Shown here one piece after another: positions 43,492 to 50,646 of a DNA stretch of 64,000 nt. A model generated the notes under the pieces. The model was given only the letters and a program-made list of their open reading frames with translations. It searched no databases and had not been told where the DNA came from. The translations under genes and the position numbers were made by a program. Every line of letters starts with the position of its first letter. Position 1 is the first letter of the stretch. This DNA comes from Vibrio mangrovi (GTDB lineage Bacteria > Pseudomonadota > Gammaproteobacteria > Enterobacterales > Vibrionaceae), in NCBI RefSeq assembly GCF_024346955.1, contig NZ_AP024883.1, positions 1,054,001-1,118,000 on the forward strand. The letters are read 5' to 3'.

Positions 43492-43887
43492 TTATTCAGG
43501 ATCATGGCAGACTGCTTCTACATTGTTTCCGTCCGGATCCAGAGTAAAAGCACCATAGTAGTGTTCATGGTACATCGGTCTCAGTCCCGGCTTGCCATTA
43601 TCCTGACCGCCATTCTCCATTGCTCCGGCATAAAACTGATCGACAAGCTTGCGTGAAGACGCTGAGAAGGCGATATGGCGTGGTGTGAATTGTTCTTTGG
43701 TTTCGATGATCCAGAAAGCTGGCTTACCTTCCGGACCGAATGCACACATACGTTGTTGTGGAAATGCTTCGTTCCACTCTGCGACAAATTCCATTTGCAT
43801 ACTGTAACCGAGAGGAGCAAAGGCTCCGGCATAAAACGCTTTGGTTGCTTCGTAGTCGGTTGCGTAGGTACTCAGATGATCAAACAT
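43492..43887 (-). CDS. VOC family (glyoxalase/bleomycin-resistance fold) protein
   Basis: A 131-residue vicinal-oxygen-chelate protein. MFDHLSTYATDYEATKAFYA is the usual start, and AAGGAG lies just before the ATG at 43887 (the frame opens at 43941). Beta-alpha-beta repeats and the final FTLDPDGNNVEAVCH motif match this fold. Members include metal enzymes and binding proteins; the specific role cannot be read. Confidence 0.85.
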   Translation of the reverse strand: MFDHLSTYATDYEATKAFYAGAFAPLGYSMQMEFVAEWNEAFPQQRMCAFGPEGKPAFWIIETKEQFTPRHIAFSASSRKLVDQFYAGAMENGGQDNGKPGLRPMYHEHYYGAFTLDPDGNNVEAVCHDPE

Positions 43888-44000
43888 ATTGTTCTCCTTT
43901 TGTTGTTTGTGTCCGTTTGTTTCATTCGTTATGAAATCCAATGAACAAAGTATAAGCCGGTTTTCATCGCTGTATGGGATCCTGAGAAAATATGAGAGGT

Positions 44001-44744
44001 TTATTCCGGCCAGTTATCCGGAACGATAAACCAGAACACGCCGTTTTCAGACTGACAATGAACGGCCCGTCCAGAGCCAGACTCGTAACGAAGGTTTGTT
44101 TCTGTTCGCCCAGTCATCCACTGATGCCTTTCAAGCGAATATAGCGGTTCATTGATCTGATGGAACTGAGAATGATAGCACCAGCGCCCCTGAATCTGCG
44201 TTTGATTCAGGAGATGGCCCAGACAATCCCGGGGAATGGGCTCGTCAGCATAAGGATTGATGTACAGCCGGCCCTGCATCAACAGGTGGTGGGATGTTAC
44301 CTGCCATTGCGGATATTGTTGTAACACGGTGGGGTGAGCAGACAATGGCAACTGATGAGTGAGCATATGTCTGAGCTTTATATCCAGACGGTCTTTCGCA
44401 TTTGGGCCGAACCAGTAGCCGTGATGGAGAAGATAGAATTTTACTGCAACTTCCCAGTGTTCCTGTTGTGATGTCTGCTGATTTTTGGCAATAAAATCGA
44501 TGGCACCCAGAGTTTTTCCGTTGTCGGTAATCTGCACTTCTTCTGCGGTTAAGGTATACATTGGGCTAGATGTAAACAGGGCTGAACAGATCGATTGATA
44601 GAGCAGCCCCAGTCGTTGGTTCGGATTTTCTGACAATGAGACATCAGAGGTTACGCTGAAAGGTGCATGGGATTCAATCGGCGGATCTGCCAGAAATAAT
44701 CCGGGGGAATTACTAACCCATTGGGCAATTGAAGTTAAATCCAT
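44001..44744 (-). CDS. DUF1853 family protein
   Basis: A 247-residue protein matching DUF1853, function unknown. Conserved-looking stretches are VSNSPGLFLADPP, NQRLGLLYQSICSALF, AIDFIAKN and HWEVAVKFYLL, which recall nuclease-like folds with an acidic/Lys centre (inference). The frame opens to 44819, overlapping the start of the divergent ybgI. The ATG at 44744 (MDLTSIAQW) follows AGAGG at fair spacing and leaves 73 bases for promoters; ATG codons at 44777 and 44798 are alternatives. Confidence 0.78.
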   Translation of the reverse strand: MDLTSIAQWVSNSPGLFLADPPIESHAPFSVTSDVSLSENPNQRLGLLYQSICSALFTSSPMYTLTAEEVQITDNGKTLGAIDFIAKNQQTSQQEHWEVAVKFYLLHHGYWFGPNAKDRLDIKLRHMLTHQLPLSAHPTVLQQYPQWQVTSHHLLMQGRLYINPYADEPIPRDCLGHLLNQTQIQGRWCYHSQFHQINEPLYSLERHQWMTGRTETNLRYESGSGRAVHCQSENGVFWFIVPDNWPE

Positions 44745-44817
44745 GATGAATGCCTCTTGAAGTCTGTCAGGTGTCATTGTAGCCTGCCCGGATGTCATAT
44801 CAAAAGCGGGAAGAACC

Positions 44818-45573
44818 ATGAATAACTTCGAGCTCGAAGCATTACTCCACGAGAAACTGCGTCCCGATTTAATTCAGGATTACAGCCCTAACGGATTGCA
44901 AATTGAAGGCAAGTCAGAAATCAGAAAAGTTGTGACTGGTGTTACTGCCTCTCAGGCTCTGATTGAAAAAGCAATTGCGCTGCAAGCCGATGCGATTTTA
45001 GTCCATCACGGCTATTTCTGGAAACGGGAACCTGAGCCGATCCGGGGAATGAAAGGGAAGCGGATCCGGACTTTAATTCAGCATGACATCAACCTGTATG
45101 CTTACCACTTACCGCTGGATATTCACCCTGAACTTGGAAATAACGCCTGTCTGGCCCGGCTATTAGGTATTGACGTGACCGGAGGGCTGGAAGGGCATGA
45201 GCAGTCGGTGGCAATGTATGGTTCTTTCAGAGAGCCGGTCAGTAGTACTGATTTGAGTCAGAGAATTGCAGCTGTATTGCAACGTGCACCGCTTCATATT
45301 CCTTCAGGTGAAGAACAACTGATATCCACGGTTGGCTGGTGTACCGGTGGCGGGCAGGATTTTATTGATCTGGCTGCGGCGAAAGGGCTGGATGCTTTTA
45401 TTTCTGGTGAAATTTCTGAAAGAACAACTTACAGTGCCAGAGAACAAGGGATTCACTATTTTTCAGCTGGTCATCATGCGACTGAACGTTATGGTGTGAA
45501 AGCTTTAGGGGAATGGCTGGCTCAGACTCAGGATCTTGAGGTTGAGTTTGTCGATATTGACAATCCGGTTTAA
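44818..45573 (+). CDS. ybgI: Nif3-like dinuclear metal-centre protein (YbgI)
   Basis: A 251-residue Nif3/YbgI protein, a toroidal hexamer with a two-metal site. Metal ligands in LVHHGYFWKREPEPI, HLPLDIHPELGNN and AGHHATERYGVKALGEWL. Sometimes annotated as a type 2 GTP cyclohydrolase I homologue, which is not proven. Divergent from the DUF1853 gene and convergent with gltA. Confidence 0.93.
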   Translation: MNNFELEALLHEKLRPDLIQDYSPNGLQIEGKSEIRKVVTGVTASQALIEKAIALQADAILVHHGYFWKREPEPIRGMKGKRIRTLIQHDINLYAYHLPLDIHPELGNNACLARLLGIDVTGGLEGHEQSVAMYGSFREPVSSTDLSQRIAAVLQRAPLHIPSGEEQLISTVGWCTGGGQDFIDLAAAKGLDAFISGEISERTTYSAREQGIHYFSAGHHATERYGVKALGEWLAQTQDLEVEFVDIDNPV

Positions 45574-45593
45574 AAAAAACGTTCTAAGGCTCA

Positions 45594-45628
45594 AAAGGGC
45601 GGGTTGATCACTCAACCCGCCCTTTGAT
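45594..45628. terminator. bidirectional terminator between ybgI and gltA
   Basis: Fourteen-base-pair perfect stem AAAGGGCGGGTTGA (45594-45607) with TCAACCCGCCCTTT (45612-45625), TCAC loop. It serves both convergent genes. Confidence 0.92.
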
Positions 45629-45650
45629 TTATGCAAACATCTGGATTTTA

Positions 45651-46940
45651 TTATTCACGTTCGTGTAGTGGGGAAAAATCACGAAGTTTATGTCCGGTAT
45701 AAAGCTGACGAGGACGACCGATACGACTTTCAGGATCACTGTGCATTTCATTCCAGTGAGCAATCCAGCCGATTGTCCGTGACATCGCGAAAATAACCGT
45801 GAACATTGAGATTGGAATACCAATCGCTTTCAGAATGATACCTGAATAGAAGTCGACATTTGGGTAAAGTTTCTTATCGACAAAATAGTCATCAGACAAG
45901 GCAATTCTTTCCAGTTCCATCGCGACATCCAGTAGCGGATCGTCGATATTCAGTTCTTTCAATACTTCATGGCAGGATTCACGCATAACAGTTGCACGTG
46001 GATCGTAGTTTTTATAAACCCGGTGACCAAAGCCCATCAGACGGAATGGATCGTCTTTGTCTTTTGCCCGAGCTACGAATTCCGGAATTCGATCGACACT
46101 ACCGATTTCTTCAAGCATTCGCAGACATGCTTCGTTTGCACCGCCATGAGCTGGTCCCCATAGTGATGCGATACCTGCAGCAATACATGCAAACGGGTTT
46201 GCACCAGAAGAACCAGCCAGACGAACAGTTGATGTCGAAGCATTCTGTTCGTGATCAGCATGCAGGGTGAAAATTTTATCCATTGCCCGTGCGACTATCG
46301 GGTTTACTTCATACTCTTCACATGGTGTTGCGAACATCATATGAAGGAAGTTTTCCGCATAACCTAAATCGTTACGGGGATAAATGAATGGTTGACCGAC
46401 AGAGTATTTATAACACATTGATGCCAATGTCGGCATTTTAGAGAGAAGGCGATATGCAGCGATCTCCCGGTGGCTGTCGTTGTTGATATCCAGAGAATCA
46501 TGATAGAACGCAGCAAGTGCACCAACAACACCAACCATAATTGCCATAGGGTGAGCATCTCGGCGGAAACCGTGAAAAAAGCTGGCGATCTGCTCGTGAA
46601 CCATCGTATGGCGCGAAATTGTAGTTTTAAATTCTGAGTATTGCTTCCTGTTTGGGGCTTCACCATAAAGAAGAATATAACAGACTTCCAGATAGTCTGC
46701 GTTATTCGCTAATTGATCGATAGGGTAACCGCGATGGAGCAGAACTCCTTTGTTACCGTCGATATAGGTGATTTGAGATTCACAAGATGCAGTGGCAAGA
46801 AAACCGGGGTCGTAAGTGAAATAGCCATTTGCTCCCAGTTGTCGAACATCAATTACCTCAGGTCCCATAGAACCGTTGATAATTGGCAGTTCGATTGGCG
46901 CTTTTCCTTCAACATGAAGGGTCGCTTTCTTATCTGCCAT
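45651..46940 (-). CDS. gltA: type II citrate synthase
   Basis: A 429-residue hexameric citrate synthase, the first step of the TCA cycle. Catalytic His regions LHADHEQNASTST and GFGHRVYKNYDPRATVM; the Asp region VDFYSGIILKAIGI. Length matches the NADH-sensitive gammaproteobacterial type. An AAGGAGA site precedes the ATG. Divergent from sdhC across 392 bases. Confidence 0.97.
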   Translation of the reverse strand: MADKKATLHVEGKAPIELPIINGSMGPEVIDVRQLGANGYFTYDPGFLATASCESQITYIDGNKGVLLHRGYPIDQLANNADYLEVCYILLYGEAPNRKQYSEFKTTISRHTMVHEQIASFFHGFRRDAHPMAIMVGVVGALAAFYHDSLDINNDSHREIAAYRLLSKMPTLASMCYKYSVGQPFIYPRNDLGYAENFLHMMFATPCEEYEVNPIVARAMDKIFTLHADHEQNASTSTVRLAGSSGANPFACIAAGIASLWGPAHGGANEACLRMLEEIGSVDRIPEFVARAKDKDDPFRLMGFGHRVYKNYDPRATVMRESCHEVLKELNIDDPLLDVAMELERIALSDDYFVDKKLYPNVDFYSGIILKAIGIPISMFTVIFAMSRTIGWIAHWNEMHSDPESRIGRPRQLYTGHKLRDFSPLHERE

Positions 46941-47332
46941 AACAATCTCCTTTGTTTATTATTTAATCCGTCCAGGATGTTTGCGAAGGAATTTTTAACT
47001 CTGGAATCTATTAAAGTCAATTTTTCTCCTGCGATGTGTGCACTCAATTGCGTTTTTTGCACGAATTAAGTTAAAAATATGTTCTATGTAGCAAAAATTG
47101 TTACGTCAATTGTATTAGAATGTTGCGAGCCTTATATTGGCTGGGAATCCAGTCAGTCTGGACTGTATAAGATGTGACCAGTGAGAAATTTTTGTTACAT
47201 TTCTTAACTAAATTTTAACAACTTTTTATCAAGTTTTATCCGTTTTCCGCTTAGAGTTGTATAAATATTGTTAAAACTTATCAGTTAGGGCTGACTCTTC
47301 ATTTATAACAATAATGCTCAATGGGGAGCTGA
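46941..47332. other. divergent regulatory region between gltA and sdhC
   Basis: 392 bases with no supportable gene. It is A/T-rich near sdhC. It must hold the promoters for gltA and for sdhCDAB-suc. A TTAAC-N6-TTAAC direct repeat (47204-47219) and a GTTAA at 47270 resemble parts of ArcA sites. TATAAAT at 47260-47266 may be an sdhC -10; no good -35 was found. No clean CRP palindrome was found. Confidence 0.6.
47204..47219 (+). promoter_or_regulatory. possible ArcA-type direct repeat before sdhC
   Basis: TTAAC at 47204-47208 and 47215-47219, an 11-base period. ArcA sites are known to be built from GTTAA-like direct repeats at 10-11 base spacing, and sdh is an ArcA target in E. coli. This is a short, A/T-rich match. 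Confidence 0.35.
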
Positions 47333-47725
47333 GTGAGCAAGCCTGTGAAAGAAAGAAATTTAAGACCCGTAAATCTTGACTTGCAGACCATCCACTTTCC
47401 GATCACTGCGATTGCATCTATTCTTCATCGTGTTTCAGGTGTAATCACTTTTGTCGCTATCGGAATTTTACTGTGGCTGTTGTCTGTCTCGATATCTTCT
47501 CCGGAAGGTTTTCAATATGCATCGGAACTTGTAGGAGGCTTCTTCGTGAAGTTTGTCCTATGGGGGATATTGACTGCACTGTCTTACCATATTGTCGGCG
47601 GAGTACGCCATCTGATTATGGATCTCGGTTATTTTGAAGAGTTAGAGTCCGGTAAGCAAACGGCGAAAATCTCGTTTGCCATCACGGTCGTCTTATCTCT
47701 GCTGGCGGGGGTAATGGTATGGTAA
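47333..47725 (+). CDS. sdhC: succinate dehydrogenase cytochrome b556 subunit SdhC
   Basis: A 130-residue membrane anchor of complex II that binds quinone and heme b. Three membrane segments and the quinone/heme region FPITAIASILHRVSGVI, with HIVGGVRHLIMDLGYFE. GTG start after GGGGAG (47323-47328). It overlaps sdhD by seven bases. Confidence 0.96.
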   Translation: MSKPVKERNLRPVNLDLQTIHFPITAIASILHRVSGVITFVAIGILLWLLSVSISSPEGFQYASELVGGFFVKFVLWGILTALSYHIVGGVRHLIMDLGYFEELESGKQTAKISFAITVVLSLLAGVMVW

Positions 47726-48066
47726 AGCATGTTTCATCTGTAGGGCGTAATGGCGTTCACGATTTCTTACTGGTTCGTGCAACTGCAATTCTTATGGCCC
47801 TGTATACCGTCTACCTTGTTTGTTTTTTTGCTTTCTCCGGTGATCTCACCTACGGGCTATGGCTCGATTTCTGGAGTGGTACATTTACAAAAGTCTTCAC
47901 AATGATTGCCCTGGTTTGCGTACTGATTCACGGTTGGATCGGTTTATGGCAGGTGCTGACGGATTATGTGAAATCCGCACCGCTACGTGGCCTGTTACAG
48001 CTTGCTGTCATTGCTGTGCTGTTGGGGTATTTTTTCTCTGGTCTGTTTGTATTGTGGGGTGCTTAA
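47719..48066 (+). CDS. sdhD: succinate dehydrogenase membrane anchor SdhD
   Basis: A 115-residue second anchor of complex II with three membrane helices; the family stretch GVHDFLLVRATAILMALYTVY and LIHGWIGLWQVLTDYVK (heme His, quinone-site Tyr/Asp) are present. It overlaps sdhC by seven bases and abuts sdhA directly. Confidence 0.95.
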   Translation: MVKHVSSVGRNGVHDFLLVRATAILMALYTVYLVCFFAFSGDLTYGLWLDFWSGTFTKVFTMIALVCVLIHGWIGLWQVLTDYVKSAPLRGLLQLAVIAVLLGYFFSGLFVLWGA

Positions 48067-49833
48067 GTGACTATTCCAGTTCGAGAATTTGATGCCGTCG
48101 TGATCGGCGCCGGTGGTGCAGGCATGCGAGCTGCACTGCAAATTTCTGAGCAAGGCCTCTCTTGTGCTTTGCTATCTAAAGTGTTTCCTACACGTTCTCA
48201 TACAGTGTCTGCACAAGGCGGAATTACTGTCGCATTAGGAAATTCGCATAAAGATAATTGGCAATGGCATATGTACGATACTGTGAAAGGTTCTGATTAT
48301 ATCGGTGACCAGAATGCTATCGAATATATGTGTAAAAATGGCCCAGAGTCTGTCATCGAGCTAGAAAAGATGGGTTTGCCGTTTTCCCGTTTTGAAAATG
48401 GATCTATCTACCAGCGTCCTTTTGGCGGACAGTCCAAAGAATTCGGTGGTGAACAGGCTGCGAGAACTGCAGCAGCAGCAGACCGGACCGGTCATGCTTT
48501 GCTGCATACTTTGTATCAGCAGAACATCAAACATAAAACTACAATTTTCTCAGAATGGTATGCCTTAGATCTGGTGAAGAACCAGGATGGTGCCGTGATG
48601 GGATGTACTGCTTTATGTATGGAAACCGGTGAAGTCTGTTACTTCAAAGCCAAAGCAACCGTTCTGGCAACTGGTGGTGCCGGACGGATCTATGCTTCGA
48701 CAACGAATGCCCATATTAATACTGGTGATGGTGTTGGTATGGCTCTACGTGCCGGCGTACAGATGCAGGATATGGAAATGTGGCAATTCCACCCCACCGG
48801 TATTGCCGGTGCCGGAGTTCTGGTAACCGAAGGCTGCCGGGGTGAAGGTGGTTATTTGCTGAATAAAGATGGTGAACGCTTCATGGAGCGTTATGCACCG
48901 AATGCTAAAGATTTGGCCGGGCGTGATGTTGTTGCCCGTTCGATGATGATTGAAATCCGTGAAGGTCGTGGATGTGATGGTCCTTGGGGAACACATATCA
49001 AACTGAAACTGGATCATTTGGGTAAAGAAGTTCTTGAATCTCGTCTGCCAGGTATTTGTGAACTTTCACGGACATTTGCTCACGTTGACCCGGTAAAAGA
49101 ACCGATTCCTGTAATCCCAACCTGCCACTATATGATGGGTGGCGTTCCGACTCAGGTTTCCGGTCAGGCCGTGAAACAGGATGCTTCCGGTAAGGATATC
49201 GATATTCAGGGCTTGTTTGCCTGTGGTGAAATTGCGTCGGTCTCTGTGCATGGGGCAAACCGTCTGGGTGGAAACTCTCTGCTGGATTTGGTGGTCTTTG
49301 GCCGGGCGACCGGACTGCACTTGGGTGAAACGCTGGCAGCACAAACAGAATCGCGTGATGCAAGTGAGTCAGATATTGAAGCTTCACTGTCTCGTTATAT
49401 GCGTTGGGAAAACAGTAAGAGTGGCGAAGATCCGGTACAAATCCGTAAAGACCTGCAAGCATGTATGCAGAATAACTTCTCGGTTTTCCGTGAAGGTGAA
49501 GCCATGGCTGAAGGTCTGAAAGAGCTCAAAGTGATTCGTGAGCGGCTGAAAGATGCACATCTGGCTGACAAGTCGACAGAGTTCAATACCCAGCGGGTTG
49601 AATGTCTGGAACTGGACAACCTGATGGAGACTGCTTTTTCAACAGCTGTTGCGGCAAACTACCGTACAGAGAGCCGTGGTGCTCATGCCCGCTTTGATTA
49701 TCCTGACCGGGATGATGAAAACTGGCTGTGCCACTCAATTTATAATCCGGAAACGGAACAGATGAGCAAGCGTGATGTGAATATGGCGCCAGTTCATCGC
49801 GAAGCGTTTCCACCGAAGATTCGTACATACTAA
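48067..49833 (+). CDS. sdhA: succinate dehydrogenase flavoprotein subunit SdhA
   Basis: A 588-residue catalytic subunit of complex II. FAD-binding AVVIGAGGAGMRAALQ and the covalent-FAD histidine in FPTRSHTVSAQGG; active-site regions HPTGIAGAGVLVTEGCRGEG and HYMMGGVPT. GTG start directly after the sdhD stop. Confidence 0.97.
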   Translation: MTIPVREFDAVVIGAGGAGMRAALQISEQGLSCALLSKVFPTRSHTVSAQGGITVALGNSHKDNWQWHMYDTVKGSDYIGDQNAIEYMCKNGPESVIELEKMGLPFSRFENGSIYQRPFGGQSKEFGGEQAARTAAAADRTGHALLHTLYQQNIKHKTTIFSEWYALDLVKNQDGAVMGCTALCMETGEVCYFKAKATVLATGGAGRIYASTTNAHINTGDGVGMALRAGVQMQDMEMWQFHPTGIAGAGVLVTEGCRGEGGYLLNKDGERFMERYAPNAKDLAGRDVVARSMMIEIREGRGCDGPWGTHIKLKLDHLGKEVLESRLPGICELSRTFAHVDPVKEPIPVIPTCHYMMGGVPTQVSGQAVKQDASGKDIDIQGLFACGEIASVSVHGANRLGGNSLLDLVVFGRATGLHLGETLAAQTESRDASESDIEASLSRYMRWENSKSGEDPVQIRKDLQACMQNNFSVFREGEAMAEGLKELKVIRERLKDAHLADKSTEFNTQRVECLELDNLMETAFSTAVAANYRTESRGAHARFDYPDRDDENWLCHSIYNPETEQMSKRDVNMAPVHREAFPPKIRTY

Positions 49834-49848
49834 GGGGAGGACAACGTC

Positions 49849-50559
49849 ATGAAACTTAACTTCTCTTTGTATCGCTATAATCCTGATGTGGATAAAAAGC
49901 CATATATGAAGGACTATACACTGGACGTTCCTGAAGGTTCGGATATGATGGTACTGGATGCATTGATTCTGCTGAAAGAGCAGGACCCGTCAATTGCATT
50001 CCGTCGTTCATGCCGTGAAGGGGTGTGTGGTTCTGATGGCTTGAACATGAATGGTAAAAATGGCTTGGCATGTGTTACGCCCTTATCGGATTTGTCCGGC
50101 GATAAAATTGTCATTCGTCCGTTACCGGGGCTTCCGGTAATTCGGGATTTGATCGTAGATATGACACAGTTTTACGATAATTACGCAAAAGTAAAACCTT
50201 ACCTGATTTCAGACGGGGATTTACCGCCTTCCAGAGAAAATTTGCAATCTCCTGAAGATCGTGAACATCTGGATGGATTGTATGAATGTATTATGTGTGC
50301 ATGTTGTACGACTTCTTGTCCTTCGTTCTGGTGGAACCCGGATAAATTTATCGGTCCTGCCGGACTGTTAGCTGCTTACCGCTGGCTGATTGACAGCCGG
50401 GATACAGCAACAGATGAACGTTTGTCTAATCTTGATGATGCGTTCAGTGTTTTTCGTTGCCATGGCATCATGAACTGTGTCAGTGTTTGTCCTAAGGGAC
50501 TGAACCCAACGAAAGCAATCGGTCATATTAAGTCAATGTTGATTAAACGTTCCGTTTAA
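49849..50559 (+). CDS. sdhB: succinate dehydrogenase iron-sulfur subunit SdhB
   Basis: A 236-residue electron-transfer subunit with three iron-sulfur clusters: [2Fe-2S] cysteines in CREGVCGSDGLNMNG and a later Cys, [4Fe-4S] in CIMCACCTTSCP, and [3Fe-4S] in CHGIMNCVSVCPKGL. Its ribosome site GGGGAGG is strong. A terminator-like hairpin follows before sucA. Confidence 0.97.
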   Translation: MKLNFSLYRYNPDVDKKPYMKDYTLDVPEGSDMMVLDALILLKEQDPSIAFRRSCREGVCGSDGLNMNGKNGLACVTPLSDLSGDKIVIRPLPGLPVIRDLIVDMTQFYDNYAKVKPYLISDGDLPPSRENLQSPEDREHLDGLYECIMCACCTTSCPSFWWNPDKFIGPAGLLAAYRWLIDSRDTATDERLSNLDDAFSVFRCHGIMNCVSVCPKGLNPTKAIGHIKSMLIKRSV

Positions 50560-50568
50560 ATAATATTT

Positions 50569-50593
50569 TGCAGGTCTTCGGACCTGCATTTTT
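50569..50593 (+). terminator. intrinsic-terminator-like hairpin between sdhB and sucA
   Basis: Eight-base-pair stem TGCAGGTC (50569-50576) with GACCTGCA (50581-50588), TTCG loop, then TTTTT. It would partly end sdhCDAB transcripts before sucABCD. Confidence 0.85.
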
Positions 50594-50646
50594 AGAGCTC
50601 GGCGTAGACCGAAGCAAAACGTGAAAACTACTGGTAAAGGGAAAAT

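Noticed and set aside
47171..47186. CRP site TGTGACCAGTGAGAAA before sdhC
   Set aside because: Only the left half matches TGTGA; right half does not fit TCACA.
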